Origin: Brevundimonas bullata
GTDB lineage: Bacteria > Pseudomonadota > Alphaproteobacteria > Caulobacterales > Caulobacteraceae
Direction of reading: 5' to 3'
Length of the DNA stretch: 64,000 nucleotides
Assembly: GCF_003350205.1 (NCBI RefSeq)
Contig: NZ_QLLC01000016.1
Span: 1-64,000 of the forward strand
Made by a program: the position numbers and the translations under genes. Below are positions 26,822 to 36,435 of the stretch, in pieces. Under the pieces are notes generated by a model that was given only the letters and a program-made list of their open reading frames with translations, made no database searches and was not told where the DNA came from. Within the stretch, counting starts at the first letter, position 1. Each line of letters begins with the position of its first letter.

Positions 26822-27418
26822 ATGAAACTCTACATCACCACCCCGTCGCCATTCTCCCGCAAGGTCCGCATCGTCGCCCATGAAAAGGGTCTGTCCGACC
26901 GCATCGAAGAGATCGCCGTCGACCCCTACGCCAATGCGCCGGAACTGCTGGCGACCAATCCGGTGGTTCAGGTCCCGACCCTGATCGCCGAGGACGGCCT
27001 GCCGCTGACCGATAGTCCGGTGATCGCCGAGTATCTGGACATGATCGGTTCCGGCCCGCGCCTGCTGCCCGCCGACGGCGCCGAGCGCCTGCGCGTCAAG
27101 CGTCTGGAGACCCTGGCCAACGCCACGCTCGAAATGGGCGTCAAGCTGCTGCTGGAGAAACGCCGTCCCGAGGCCGAGCGCTCGCCGTCGTGGATGGACC
27201 GCTGGACCTTCAACATGGGCCGGTCGCTGGACGCGCTCGAAGCCGCCGCCCCGTCCGCCGAGGATTTCAACATGGGCGTGCTTAGCGCCGGGATCACCGT
27301 CAGCTGGGTCAGCTTCCGCCATCCTGATTATGACTGGAAGACGGGCCGCCCCAATCTGGTCGCGCTTCAGGCTGCGCTGGAGCAGCGCCCCAGCTTCCAG
27401 GCCACCACGCCGGTCTGA
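26822..27418 (+). CDS. Glutathione S-transferase family protein
   Basis: The 198-residue protein has an N-terminal thioredoxin-like domain (MKLYITTPSPFSRKVRIVAHE; Ser/Thr near residues 7-12 would activate glutathione), the cis-Pro strand QVPTLI and LTDSPVIAEYLD, followed by an all-helical C-terminal domain. Substrate unknown. It is divergent from the frameshifted DUF4145-like gene and probably monocistronic. Confidence 0.9.
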   Translation: MKLYITTPSPFSRKVRIVAHEKGLSDRIEEIAVDPYANAPELLATNPVVQVPTLIAEDGLPLTDSPVIAEYLDMIGSGPRLLPADGAERLRVKRLETLANATLEMGVKLLLEKRRPEAERSPSWMDRWTFNMGRSLDALEAAAPSAEDFNMGVLSAGITVSWVSFRHPDYDWKTGRPNLVALQAALEQRPSFQATTPV

Positions 27419-27535
27419 GGTTCGACAAACCGTGTCGTGTCGGTCACGCGTCTGTGATTGACGAACGAACATTGTGATGCGACCTTGAGGGCAGGTCCGC
27501 CGGGGGGGCGGGACCGTTTCCTTCTAGGAATCATC

Positions 27536-27985
27536 ATGATTTCCAAACGTCATGCACGCTTCGCCGTGCAAGCCCTGACGCTCGCCGGATTGAGCCTCAG
27601 CCTGCCGGCCTGCGCCACGATCACGCGCGGCACGACCCAGCCGTTTACTGTCGAGAGCAGCCCGCCCGGCGCTCGCGCCTCGACCTCCAACGGTTTCCAG
27701 TGCGAAGCCACGCCCTGCACCTTCCGCATGCCGCGCAAGGACGCTTTCACCGTGACCATCTCGCGCGACGGCTATGCCGAGCAGACCCACTCCATCGAGA
27801 GCAAGATGTCGGGCGGCGGCGGCGCGGCTCTGGCGGGCAATGTTCTGGTCGGCGGCCTGATCGGCGCCGGCGTGGACGCCACCTCGGGCGCTCTGAACGA
27901 CCTGACGCCGAACCCGCTGATTGTGACGCTTGAACCCGCCGGGGCTGCCAAGCCCGCCGCCGCTGCTTCGCAGGCCCAGCCGTGA
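27536..27985 (+). CDS. Lipoprotein with PEGA-like domain
   Basis: The 149-residue protein has a lipoprotein signal with lipobox LPAC (Cys at about residue 26). A short PEGA-like beta domain follows (VESSPPGARASTSNGFQCEATPCTF, here with a possible C-C disulfide, and VTISRDGYAEQT), then a Gly-rich hydrophobic stretch typical of outer-membrane-associated lipoproteins. Function unknown. The start at 27536 is set by the signal peptide. The next gene starts within its stop codon. Confidence 0.75.
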   Translation: MISKRHARFAVQALTLAGLSLSLPACATITRGTTQPFTVESSPPGARASTSNGFQCEATPCTFRMPRKDAFTVTISRDGYAEQTHSIESKMSGGGGAALAGNVLVGGLIGAGVDATSGALNDLTPNPLIVTLEPAGAAKPAAAASQAQP

Positions 27986-28536
27986 GCCGCGCCGTCATGA
28001 TCCGCCGCGCCGCCGTCGTCGCCGTCTCGCTCGGCCTGCTGTCGCTGGGCGCCTGCGCCTCGGCCGCGCGGCCCGACGCCATGACCGTCCTGCCCTCGAC
28101 CATCGCCGCCGCCAAGGCCGGCGACGTCAGCTATCAGGCGGTCAAGATCGTCAATGTCTCGGGCGGCACGGACACCAATCCCCTGCTGTGGTCCGAGGTC
28201 GCCAGCGGCGACTTCCGCCTGGCGCTGGAAAACTCGCTCAAGGCCACCGGCTATCTGGGCGCGACGGAAACCGCCCCGCTGTCGCTGACGGCGGCCATGC
28301 TGGAACTGAAGCAACCGATGGTCGGGCTCGACATGTCGGTGACCAGTCGCGTCCGTTATTCAGTGACCGACGCCTCGGGCAAGCTGATCTTCGACGACAC
28401 CATCGCAGCCACCGGCACCGCCAAGATGGGCGAGGCCTTCGTCGGTACGGAACGCCTGCGTCTGGCCAACGAATACGCCATCCGCGAGAACATCAAGGCC
28501 TTCATCGAACGCTTCCGCACGCACACCGCGCGCTGA
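27982..28536 (+). CDS. Lipoprotein of unknown function
   Basis: The 184-residue protein has a signal with lipobox LGAC (Cys at about residue 25), then an alpha/beta domain with ENSLKATGYLG and LELKQPMVGLDMSVTSRVRY, resembling UDP-N-acetylglucosamine-independent envelope lipoproteins of unknown role. The likely start is GTG 27982, overlapping the preceding TGA (GTGA); an ATG at 27997 is the alternative. It is translationally coupled to the PEGA-like lipoprotein, so they probably work together in the envelope. Confidence 0.72.
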   Translation: MSRAVMIRRAAVVAVSLGLLSLGACASAARPDAMTVLPSTIAAAKAGDVSYQAVKIVNVSGGTDTNPLLWSEVASGDFRLALENSLKATGYLGATETAPLSLTAAMLELKQPMVGLDMSVTSRVRYSVTDASGKLIFDDTIAATGTAKMGEAFVGTERLRLANEYAIRENIKAFIERFRTHTAR

Positions 28537-28563
28537 TCCGAGCGACAGACCTGAAGGGGGCGG

Positions 28564-28592
28564 GGCGGGCGCAGGCCGGTCCCGCCTTTGTC
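28564..28592 (+). terminator. Possible terminator after the lipoprotein pair
   Basis: GGCGGG (28564-28569) pairs with CCCGCC (28581-28586), followed by TTTGTCT. The T-run is weak. It lies between convergent genes. Confidence 0.45.
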
Positions 28593-29374
28593 TATCGGCC
28601 GAACAGTCCCGCCAGCTGCAGGCCCTGGAAACCGGCCAGGAAGATCAGCAGGAAACCAACCGCATAGGCCAGCACCTTGCGTGGCACCTTCTTGACGATC
28701 AGCCCGGCGAAGGGCGCGGCGATCAGGCCGCCGACCACCAGTCCGCCGACGGCGGCGGCGTGGTTTTCCAGCGCTCCCGCCTCTTCCCAGTGGCCCGTCA
28801 CTATGGCCCAGACGAAGGTGGCGGACACGGCGACCGTCAGGAAGAACTCGGCGGTGTTGACCGTGCCGATGGCCTTGCGCGGATCATGCCCGGCGCCGAC
28901 CATGGTCGAGGACACCGTAGGACCCCAGCCGCCCCCGCCGATGGCGTCGAGGAAGCCGCCGACCACGCCGATCGGGGCGGTGATCCAGACGGGCAGGTGC
29001 CGATGCGGAATGTCATGCCCGGCTCGCCACAGTATCCAGACCCCGATCAGGGCCAGATAAGCGATGATGAAGGGCTTGATGACATCGCCGTCGATCCCGG
29101 TCAGGACATAGGCCCCCAGCACCCCGCCGATGACGCCGGCGACGGCCAAAGGCAGGAACAGCCGCCACTCCACATTCCTGTGCCAGGCATGGCTGCCCGC
29201 CGAGGCGGCGGTGGTGAAGACCTCCGCCGCATGGACGCTGGCCGAGGCCATGGCCGGGGGCACGCCCAGCGCCAGCAGCACCGAGGACGAGATGACGCCA
29301 TAGGCCATGCCCAGGGCGCCATCGACCGCCTGGGCCAGAACGCCCACCAACAGAAACAGGAAAAAGGTGTCCAT
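28592..29374 (-). CDS. TauE/SafE family sulfite/organosulfur exporter
   Basis: The 260-residue protein has about eight hydrophobic segments and the family's paired GxxxGxxxAAxxG-like repeats: QAVDGALGMAYGVISS near the N-terminus and GGFLDAIGGGGWGPTVSSTM in the middle. TauE/SafE proteins export sulfoacetate, sulfite or related anions. No sulfur genes are nearby. The gene is monocistronic on the minus strand. Confidence 0.88.
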   Translation of the reverse strand: MDTFFLFLLVGVLAQAVDGALGMAYGVISSSVLLALGVPPAMASASVHAAEVFTTAASAGSHAWHRNVEWRLFLPLAVAGVIGGVLGAYVLTGIDGDVIKPFIIAYLALIGVWILWRAGHDIPHRHLPVWITAPIGVVGGFLDAIGGGGWGPTVSSTMVGAGHDPRKAIGTVNTAEFFLTVAVSATFVWAIVTGHWEEAGALENHAAAVGGLVVGGLIAAPFAGLIVKKVPRKVLAYAVGFLLIFLAGFQGLQLAGLFGR

Positions 29375-29462
29375 TCAGCCCTCTGGGCCGCATCGGGCGG
29401 CCCTTTGACGGCATCAGACGCATCGGCGGCCCGCTTGGCAATGGCCTAAACGGCGCGCCGCG

Positions 29463-30071
29463 TCAGCGTCGGGGCTCCAGTCGCGCCAGGGCGTCCAGCA
29501 CGTCGCGCCCGGTATAGGGTTTGATGACCATGGCGGCGGCCAGTTCGGCGTTGGCGGCGGCGGCGCTGACGTCGCCCGACAGGAAGATGACCGGCACGCC
29601 CCAGCGCGCCTTCAGGCTGCGGGCCAGATCGACCCCGGTCGCCTCGCCCGACAGGTTGATGTCCAGCAGGGCCACGTCGATCGGATGCAGGGCGGTCGCC
29701 GCCTCGGCGGCCTCGGCGCTGTGGAAGGGGCCGACCACGCGGTGTCCGGCGGCGTCCAGGGCCTCGGTCAGGGCGACGGCGGCCTCGGCGTCGTCCTCGA
29801 CCAGCAGGACGGTCAGGGGCTCGGCTTGCGGGGCGACGGGGGGCGCTTCGGCTGGGACCTGCCGCACCAGGACGGCGCGCACATAGGGCCACAACTCGGC
29901 GACGGGGCGCTCGGCGTCCAGGTCGAAGATGTTGGCCAGAGCCTTCAGCTCGGTCTCGGCTTCGGGCGACACCGTCGCGTCCGAACGCTCCAGAAGCCCG
30001 TCGTAAAGGGCGCAAAGCCGCGCCACATTGTCGTCCGCCCCCGCGGTGGAATCAGCGCTTCCATCGAACAT
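29463..30071 (-). CDS. Orphan response regulator (single receiver domain with N-terminal extension)
   Basis: The 202-residue protein has about 85 N-terminal residues with no recognised domain and a C-terminal receiver (about 86-200): LLVEDDAEAA acidic pocket, phospho-acceptor Asp in VALLDINL, and Lys in VIKPY. There is no DNA-binding or enzymatic output, so it probably acts by protein contact. The D-I-N-L-S-G motif resembles receivers of the stress and HWE-kinase pathways in alphaproteobacteria. No kinase is adjacent; GGAGA precedes the ATG. Confidence 0.83.
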   Translation of the reverse strand: MFDGSADSTAGADDNVARLCALYDGLLERSDATVSPEAETELKALANIFDLDAERPVAELWPYVRAVLVRQVPAEAPPVAPQAEPLTVLLVEDDAEAAVALTEALDAAGHRVVGPFHSAEAAEAATALHPIDVALLDINLSGEATGVDLARSLKARWGVPVIFLSGDVSAAAANAELAAAMVIKPYTGRDVLDALARLEPRR

Positions 30072-30259
30072 GCCCGTCTCCTGTCTTGTTTCAGCCCCGG
30101 TGCAGCTAGAAGGTTTGCAGGTGCGAAGGAACCGTCCTGACGGGCTTGTGACGGCTGTTCACAATCGCTCCATCTGGGCGTGTTCCGGCCTTTTCATCGA
30201 CAGCGGGCGGTCCGGGGGGTAAGGCTCCGCGCTCGATTTTTCCTTCAGAGGACGCTCCC

Positions 30260-31327
30260 TTGCGACTGCCCCAGGCCCGGCTCGATCAGGTGCTCGACCG
30301 CTTCCACCAGGTGGAGGCGCGCATGGGCGCGGCCTCGGACGGCGCCGAGATCGTGCGCCTGTCGAAAGAGTACGCCGAGTTGAAGCCGGTGGCCGACGCC
30401 GTCCAGACCCTGGCCCGCGCCCGCGCCGAGGTCGAGGACCTGCAGGCCATGGCCTCGGACCCCGAAATGGCCGCCATGGCCGCCGACGAACTGGACGCCC
30501 TGAACACGCGCCTGCCTGAGCTGGAGCGCGAGGTCGCCCTGCTGCTGGCCCCCCGCGACGCCGACGAAAACGCCTCGGCGGTGCTGGAAGTGCGCGCCGG
30601 CACCGGCGGGGACGAGGCGGCCATCTTCGCCGGCGACCTGTTCCGCATGTATTCGCGCTACGCCCAGTCGCGCGGCTGGCGGGTCGAGGTCGACAGCATG
30701 ACCGAGGGCGACGCGGGCGGCTTCAAGGAAATCATCGCCACCGTCACCGGCGAGGGCGTGTTCGGCCGACTGAAGTTTGAGAGCGGCGTCCACCGGGTCC
30801 AGCGCGTGCCGGCGACCGAGTCGCAAGGTCGCATCCACACCTCGGCGGCGACGGTCGCCGTCCTGCCCGAGGTCGAGGACGTCGAGATCGAGATCCACGA
30901 CAAGGACATCCGCATCGACACCTATCGGTCGTCGGGCAGCGGCGGCCAGCACGTCAACACGACCGACTCCGCCGTGCGCATCACCCACCTGCCCACCGGC
31001 ATCATGGTGACGTCGTCGGAGAAGTCCCAGCACGTCAACCGCGACAAGGCGATGAAGAACCTGCGGGTGCGGCTCTACGACATGCAGCGGCAGGCCAAGG
31101 ACCTGGCCCGCTCGGACACGCGCAAGTCTCAGGTCGGTTCGGGCGACCGCTCCGAGCGCATTCGCACCTACAATTATCCGCAAGGCCGGGTCAGCGACCA
31201 CCGCATCAACCTGACCCTGCACAGCCTGCCCCAGATCATGGAAGGCGACATCGACCCCCTGCTGAACGCCCTGATCGCCGAGGATCAAGCCGCCCGCCTG
31301 GCCGACCTGGAAGCCGAGTTCAGCTGA
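30260..31327 (+). CDS. prfA: Peptide chain release factor 1
   Basis: The 355-residue protein releases nascent chains at UAA and UAG. The codon-reading P-A-T motif lies in [17 protein letters not shown], and the catalytic GGQ is near residues 228-230 in SGSGGQHVN. The start is TTG at 30260, preceded by an AGAGGA sequence. In many bacteria prmC, which methylates this GGQ glutamine, follows directly; here prmC is 1.5 kb away, behind a repeat and a gene on the opposite strand. Confidence 0.95.
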   Translation: MRLPQARLDQVLDRFHQVEARMGAASDGAEIVRLSKEYAELKPVADAVQTLARARAEVEDLQAMASDPEMAAMAADELDALNTRLPELEREVALLLAPRDADENASAVLEVRAGTGGDEAAIFAGDLFRMYSRYAQSRGWRVEVDSMTEGDAGGFKEIIATVTGEGVFGRLKFESGVHRVQRVPATESQGRIHTSAATVAVLPEVEDVEIEIHDKDIRIDTYRSSGSGGQHVNTTDSAVRITHLPTGIMVTSSEKSQHVNRDKAMKNLRVRLYDMQRQAKDLARSDTRKSQVGSGDRSERIRTYNYPQGRVSDHRINLTLHSLPQIMEGDIDPLLNALIAEDQAARLADLEAEFS

Positions 31328-31334
31328 ACCAGAA

Positions 31335-31481
31335 TTCTCCCTCCCCTTCAGGGGAGGGGGGCTGAGGCCGTCAGGCCGACGCCGGGTGGGGGCGGCCAGG
31401 CCGTTCAAGCGCTGCATCTGTCTCGCCACGCCTCCCCACCCGGTCGCTGCGCGACCACCCTCCCCATGAAGGGGAGGGAGA
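31335..31481. repeat. Palindromic interspersed repeat, CTCCCC family
   Basis: The left arm (31335-31361) and right arm (about 31431-31481) each carry CTCCCTCCCC-type hairpins and are inverted copies of one another. An inner segment of GGGTGGGG and CCCCACCC also pairs. It fills the gap between the convergent prfA and yihY-like genes, where it may act as a terminator. No coding potential is seen. Confidence 0.75.
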
Positions 31482-31489
31482 GTATCGTT

Positions 31490-32731
31490 TTACCTGCGCC
31501 GCACCCGCCGCTTCAGCATCCGGTCCCCCAGGGCCTCGGCGTATTTCAGCGTAAAGGCCAGGGCCGCCGGATTGCCGCGACGCGGGCCGACCGAATCCGC
31601 CATGATCGCCCCGCGCTCGCCGATCGGCAGGGGCGCGCCGATAGTGGTGTCCAGCGCCGTCTGATGCTCGATCTCCGCGTTCAGCCGCGCGCCCATCAGG
31701 ATCACCTGCACTGAAATCCACGTCCACAGCAGGAAACCCATGGCCGCCGCCAGCGGACCGTAGGAATCGGTGCGCACGAAGTTGCCCAGGAACCAGCTGA
31801 ACAGGAAAGACACCAGCAGGCTCAGCGCCGCCGCGAACAGGGCGCCCGGCGTCAGCCAGCGCCAGCGCGCCCGCGCGCGACACGGCCCCATGCGGTAGAT
31901 CAGCGCCAGGGCGCCGACATAGCCGAAGTAGAGCAGGGGCCAGCGCAGGGGCGCCAGGTGGGCCCATTCCTCTTCCAGCCCGAACACCGCCAGCACGACC
32001 GGCACGCCGACTACCAGACCCGAACTGATGAGAACCGCCAGCAGGCCTGACACGGTGAAGCCCATGCACATCAGGTTGTAGGTGATGATGTTGCGCCGTT
32101 CGACCTCGTGATAGGCGAGGTTCAGCCCATAGAAGAGGGTCTTCACCCCGCCGTTGGCCGCCAGCAGCGACAGGGCCAGGGTCCACACCAGGGTGAAGGT
32201 CAGCTCGCCGGTCGAACCGCTGGCCAGACGCTGCATTTCCGCGCCCAGGAACTGGGCCACGTTCGACGGCAGCACCTCATAGAGGAAGCTCAGCTGGCTC
32301 CAGGCGTCGGCGGGGTCGGCGAACAGGCCGTAGATGGTGACGAAAGCGCCGAGCGTCGGGAACAGGGCCAACAGCATGAAGAAGGTCACGCCTCCGGCGA
32401 CGAAGCCGACCCGGTCGCCGAAATAGCCCATGGTTGTGCGCCAGATGATGTCGATCCAGCCCTTGCGTGGAATATGGACCGGATGCTGGGCCAGCCGTCC
32501 CCGACCGGGGTCCTTGGCGTCATGGTCCTCGGGAGTCGGATCGCGCGGGGGCAGGGGCTCGGGCCGTTTGGGCCGCAGCTCGACCCCGTACTTGTGCCCC
32601 TGCGTATAGAGCAGGTGCGCCGCCGTGGCCCCGGCCGCCAGGCCGCCCGCCGCCGCGCCCAGGTAACGCCAGATCGCGCCGCCGTTTCCACGCCGCCGCG
32701 CAAGCCGTTTCATCAGGTTCTGCATCCCCAT
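31490..32731 (-). CDS. YihY/BrkB family inner membrane protein
   Basis: The 413-residue protein has a basic Pro-rich N-terminal segment (about 1-95) followed by about six transmembrane helices. Family stretches include FVAGGVTFFMLLALFPTLGA and SLLAANGGVKTLFYGLNLAY. The family was once thought to include RNase BN, which is wrong; its function is unsettled. It lies between prfA and prmC on the opposite strand. An ATG two codons downstream is equally possible as start. Confidence 0.87.
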   Translation of the reverse strand: MGMQNLMKRLARRRGNGGAIWRYLGAAAGGLAAGATAAHLLYTQGHKYGVELRPKRPEPLPPRDPTPEDHDAKDPGRGRLAQHPVHIPRKGWIDIIWRTTMGYFGDRVGFVAGGVTFFMLLALFPTLGAFVTIYGLFADPADAWSQLSFLYEVLPSNVAQFLGAEMQRLASGSTGELTFTLVWTLALSLLAANGGVKTLFYGLNLAYHEVERRNIITYNLMCMGFTVSGLLAVLISSGLVVGVPVVLAVFGLEEEWAHLAPLRWPLLYFGYVGALALIYRMGPCRARARWRWLTPGALFAAALSLLVSFLFSWFLGNFVRTDSYGPLAAAMGFLLWTWISVQVILMGARLNAEIEHQTALDTTIGAPLPIGERGAIMADSVGPRRGNPAALAFTLKYAEALGDRMLKRRVRRR

Positions 32732-32803
32732 CCGCCCCTCAACGGCCTCGCTCTATCTGCGTTCCGTCTTGAAATCGCCCGCCGCAAGCGCCAATCACCC
32801 GTC

Positions 32804-33700
32804 ATGTCCGAAAACGCCCCCGCCGTCCCGACCCTGCTCACCGCCTGGAAAGGTGCGCAAGCCCGCTTGAAAGCCGCCGGCGTCGACAGCCCGTCGATCG
32901 ACGCCCGCCTGCTGCTGGAAGCCGCCACCGGCGCGGGCCGCGTCGACATCCTGACCGACCCCTACCGCGAGCTCGACGCCGACAAGATCGCCGCCCTGGA
33001 CGCCATGATCGACCGCCGCGTCCGGCGTGAACCTGTCTCGCGCATCCTGGGCAAGAAGGGCTTCTGGAAGATCATGCTGAACGTCACCCCTGACGTGCTC
33101 AGCCCGCGCCCGGACACCGAGACCCTGCTGGACGTCATCGTCCGCGCCTTCCCGCCCCAGCGCGCCTTCGAAATGATCGACCTGGGCACCGGCTCGGGCG
33201 CCATCTTGCTGGCGACCCTGATGGAGCGCGCAGGCGCGCGCGGCGTCGGCACGGACATCTCGACCGAGGCCATCGCCGTGGCGCGCGAGAACGCCGCGAA
33301 TCTGGACCTGAACGGTCGCTGCACCTTCATCCGCACCGACTGGGCCGCCGGTTTCGCCGAGGACAGCTTCGACCTGGTGGTGTCCAACCCGCCCTATATC
33401 CCGACCGGCGACATTCCCGGCCTGGACCCGGAGGTGCGCGAGCACGATCCGCATCTGGCGCTGGACGGCGGCCCCGACGGGCTGCAGCCCTATCGCGACC
33501 TGGCGCCCGAAATCGCCCGCATCCTGCGCCCCGAGGGCGTCTTCGCCGTCGAGATCGGCTGGGATCAGGGGGCGCAGGTCAAGGCCCTGTTCGAGGCCGC
33601 CGGCTTCACCGGGGTCAAGGTGGTCAAGGACCTGGGCGACCGCGACCGCGTCGTCACCAACGGCCCCGACCCGCGCGTCGATCCCATCCCGGAAGACTGA
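32804..33700 (+). CDS. prmC: PrmC, release factor glutamine methyltransferase
   Basis: The 298-residue enzyme methylates the GGQ glutamine of release factors. It has an N-terminal helical domain, the SAM motif IDLGTGSGAILLATL, and the catalytic NPPY in DLVVSNPPYIP. I start at ATG 32804, which gives the usual length; the longer upstream frame is antisense to the membrane protein gene. The DUF4167 gene follows after 283 bases, as in other alphaproteobacteria. Confidence 0.95.
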   Translation: MSENAPAVPTLLTAWKGAQARLKAAGVDSPSIDARLLLEAATGAGRVDILTDPYRELDADKIAALDAMIDRRVRREPVSRILGKKGFWKIMLNVTPDVLSPRPDTETLLDVIVRAFPPQRAFEMIDLGTGSGAILLATLMERAGARGVGTDISTEAIAVARENAANLDLNGRCTFIRTDWAAGFAEDSFDLVVSNPPYIPTGDIPGLDPEVREHDPHLALDGGPDGLQPYRDLAPEIARILRPEGVFAVEIGWDQGAQVKALFEAAGFTGVKVVKDLGDRDRVVTNGPDPRVDPIPED

Positions 33701-33983
33701 CGCGGACCGAAAGCGCCGCGCAATAAAAGCCTTGGAAACGACGCCATCGCGCGCTAAGTCGTTTCTTGTCTCCCACTCATACGCATCCTTTTTCGGGCCG
33801 GTTTGCTCGCTCAAGCGCGTCTGGGCCAGTGACGGTCGGGCCGGGTTGGCCCGGCGGACCACAGGGCGACAAACAGTTTTCCGAGCACATCGATACGGGG
33901 ATTGGCCCCGACCGAACGGAACGACGAACTGGGTCCTGCCCGCCCTCAACCGGCGGCGGCCCGCACCAGCACGGTAAGCTCCG
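33701..33983 (+). other. Long leader/intergenic region before the DUF4167 gene
   Basis: The stretch holds an inverted repeat, GAAACGAC (about 33733-33740) with GTCGTTTC (about 33756-33763), followed by a mildly T-rich segment. This may be a weak terminator for prmC or a leader structure. I see no reading frame, RNA gene or recognised riboswitch. A GGAAC near 33918 lacks the CGTT partner of EcfG promoters. Confidence 0.35.
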
Positions 33984-35009
33984 ATGAGAGATTTCAAGGG
34001 CATGAAGCGTCAGCGCGGACGCAACCGGAAGCCCGGTAGCGGCGGCGGCAACAACGCCAACGCCACCAACCCGAATCGGTCGTGGGATTCGCAAGGCCCC
34101 GAGAACATCAAGGTCCGCGGCAACGCCCAGACCGTCTATGAACGCTATATGCAGCTGGCGCGCGACGCCTCGGCCGCCGGCGACCGGGTGCTGGCCGAGA
34201 ACTACACCCAGCACGCCGAACACTATTTCCGCGTCCTGCGCGCCCTGCAGCCGCAGCGTCCGGTGTCTGAGATCGCCCAACGCGAACTGGCCGGTCAGGG
34301 CTTCGACATCGACTTCGAAGACGAGTCGGGCGCCCAGGCCGCCGCCATCATCGCCGCCGCCCAGGCCGAACAGCAGAAGCTCGACGACGAGGCCCGCCGT
34401 CAGGCCGAGCGCGCCGAACGCGAAGCCAACCGCGACCGCGACTTCAATAATCGCGACAACAACCGTGACCGCGACCGGGACCGCGACTTCAACCGTGATC
34501 GCGATCGTGAGCCGCGCGAGCCCCGCGCCGAGCGCGAACCGCGCGAACCGCGTGAGCAGCAACAGGGCGAACCTCGCGCCGAGGGCGAAGCCCGCGAGGG
34601 CGGTCGCCGCGAAACCCGCCGTGAACGCTGGGAGCGTCGCCGCGAGGAACGCAACCGTCGCTTCGAGGCCGGCGAGGCCACGCCCGAGGACGAAGCCCGC
34701 GCTCTGTCCGAGGCCGAATATGTCCCCGAGGCCGGTTCGGACGACGCCGCTCCGGTCGTCGAGGCCGCAGAGGCCGAGGCCCGTCCCGCCCGCGCCCCGC
34801 GCCGTCCGCGCGCCGAACGCGCCCCTTCTGCCGATGTGGCTGGCGATGCCCCCGCCAAAGGCGAAGTCAGCGACGGCATGGGCCTGCCCGGCTTCCTGAC
34901 CCGCCCCACGGCTTCGTCCTCGGACGAGGCGGAAACGGCGGAAGAGGTCCCCGCGCCCAAGCGTCGCGCCCCGCGCCGCAAGGTCGAACCAGCCGCCGAC
35001 GAGGGCTGA
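33984..35009 (+). CDS. DUF4167 domain protein with Arg/Asp-rich low-complexity region
   Basis: The 341-residue protein has the conserved N-terminal DUF4167 domain (about 1-100: MKRQRGRNRKPG, KVRGNAQTVYERYMQLARDA, YTQHAEHYFRVL). A long disordered region follows, rich in Arg-Asp, Arg-Glu and Asn (about 145-235), then an acidic Ala/Glu segment. The basic N-terminus and RD/RE tracts suggest RNA binding, but the function is unknown. Its place after prmC is typical of alphaproteobacteria. Confidence 0.9.
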   Translation: MRDFKGMKRQRGRNRKPGSGGGNNANATNPNRSWDSQGPENIKVRGNAQTVYERYMQLARDASAAGDRVLAENYTQHAEHYFRVLRALQPQRPVSEIAQRELAGQGFDIDFEDESGAQAAAIIAAAQAEQQKLDDEARRQAERAEREANRDRDFNNRDNNRDRDRDRDFNRDRDREPREPRAEREPREPREQQQGEPRAEGEAREGGRRETRRERWERRREERNRRFEAGEATPEDEARALSEAEYVPEAGSDDAAPVVEAAEAEARPARAPRRPRAERAPSADVAGDAPAKGEVSDGMGLPGFLTRPTASSSDEAETAEEVPAPKRRAPRRKVEPAADEG

Positions 35010-35091
35010 TCGCCCGCGCGCAACCTTGGCGCGTATATTTACATAACTGCAATCTATAGGCGTCACTCTCGCGGTATCGGAGGGACGTGCG

Positions 35092-36435
35092 ATGGAACTC
35101 GTTCTGGTGGTGGTCGCCCTGGCCTTGTCCGGCTGCTGGGCGGGATTGCGGATGGCGATGAAGGCTCGACGCGAGGTCGCGATCCTCCGGCGGATCAACC
35201 TCACGCTCGAAGCCTGCGCTGAGCAAAGGGCGCGCGAACTTCAGACCGCCCTGACCGCCGCCGAAGGCCAGGCGGCCCAGGTCGAGGCCGCGCACCGCGC
35301 CAAGACCGAGTTCCTGGCCAGCATGAGCCACGAATTGCGCACCCCCTTGAACGCCGTCATCGGCTTCTCCGACCTGATGCGGATGAACGAGGCGAGCGAG
35401 CCGCTCACCCATCGCCAGCATCAGGCGCTGGAACAGATCCGCGCCGCCGGCGCCCGTCTGTTGACCCTGGTCGATGAGGTGTTGAACCTGGCCGATATCG
35501 AGGGCGGGCGGCTGGCGCTGGCGGTCGAACGGGTCGATCCCCTGCTGGTCGCGCGTCAGGTCTGCCAGGCCCTGGGTCCCATGGCCGAGGCGGCGGGCGT
35601 GGACCTGCGCGAACCGCCGCCCGTCGCCGGTCTGGCCGCCCGCGCCGATTGCGAGCGCTTGCGTCAGGTGCTGACCGCCCTGATCGCCAACGCCGTCAAA
35701 TACAACCGCCCCGGCGGCGCCGTCCTGATCGAGGCGCGCCAGTCCGCCGAAGGGGTCAGCCTCAGCATCCACGACACCGGGCCGGGTCTGCCCGCCGCCC
35801 GCATGGCCGAGCTGTTCCAGCCCTTCAACCGCCTGGGCCGCGAAGCCTCGGACGTGCCGGGCGCAGGCCTGGGCCTGGCCGTGGCGCGGCGTCTGATCCA
35901 GGCCATGGGCGGGCGGCTGGAGGCCGAAAGCCGCGAAGGCGAAGGGTCGGTCTTCATCGTCCATCTGCCGGTCGCCGCCGAGACGCCGCGCCTGGTTTCG
36001 GCCTCGCCCGTGCCGGCGACGCCCCTGCCGGAGGCGACCTTGCTCTATGTCGAGGACAACCCCTCCAACATCGCCCTGATGCGCCATGTGATCACGGCCC
36101 TGGGCCGCATCCAGCTGCATGTGGCCGAGACAGGACCGGAGGGTCTGACCCTGGCCCGCGACCTGCGCCCCGACGTCATCATCCTCGACATCAACCTGCC
36201 CGGCATGGACGGGTTCGAGGTCAAGGCGCGGCTGGCCGAGGACGCCCTGACGCGGGGCGTGCCGGTCCTGGCCCTGTCGGCCCGCGCGGCCTTCGCCGAC
36301 ATCCGGCGCGGCCGGGAGGCGGGCTTCGCCGAATACCTGACCAAGCCCTTGCAGATCCCGGCCTTGGTCGAGGCCCTGTCGCGCGCCCTGACCCCGACGC
36401 CAGCGACGTCGGCGAGCGCAGCCGACGCCGCGTAG
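35092..36435 (+). CDS. Hybrid sensor histidine kinase with C-terminal receiver
   Basis: The 447-residue protein has one N-terminal hydrophobic segment (about 1-24), a short coiled coil, a HisKA domain with phospho-acceptor His80 in [12 protein letters not shown], a HATPase domain ([23 protein letters not shown]) and a receiver (about 318-435) with Asp366 in [12 protein letters not shown] and Lys in LTKPL. No periplasmic sensor domain is present. It lacks a cognate output regulator nearby. GGAGGGA precedes the ATG. Confidence 0.92.
   Translation: MELVLVVVALALSGCWAGLRMAMKARREVAILRRINLTLEACAEQRARELQTALTAAEGQAAQVEAAHRAKTEFLASMSHELRTPLNAVIGFSDLMRMNEASEPLTHRQHQALEQIRAAGARLLTLVDEVLNLADIEGGRLALAVERVDPLLVARQVCQALGPMAEAAGVDLREPPPVAGLAARADCERLRQVLTALIANAVKYNRPGGAVLIEARQSAEGVSLSIHDTGPGLPAARMAELFQPFNRLGREASDVPGAGLGLAVARRLIQAMGGRLEAESREGEGSVFIVHLPVAAETPRLVSASPVPATPLPEATLLYVEDNPSNIALMRHVITALGRIQLHVAETGPEGLTLARDLRPDVIILDINLPGMDGFEVKARLAEDALTRGVPVLALSARAAFADIRRGREAGFAEYLTKPLQIPALVEALSRALTPTPATSASAADAA

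Noticed and set aside
29388..29406. GGGCCGC/GCGGCCC hairpin between the response regulator and the TauE/SafE gene as a terminator
   Set aside because: On the minus strand, the direction of both genes, it is not followed by a T-run.
30127..30150. GGAAC near 30127 as a further EcfG promoter
   Set aside because: At 16-17 bases spacing there is no CGTT, only GTGACGG-type sequence, and no gene starts nearby on the plus strand before prfA at 30260.
33918..33945. GGAAC upstream of the DUF4167 gene as an EcfG promoter
   Set aside because: The downstream position carries CCCG instead of CGTT.
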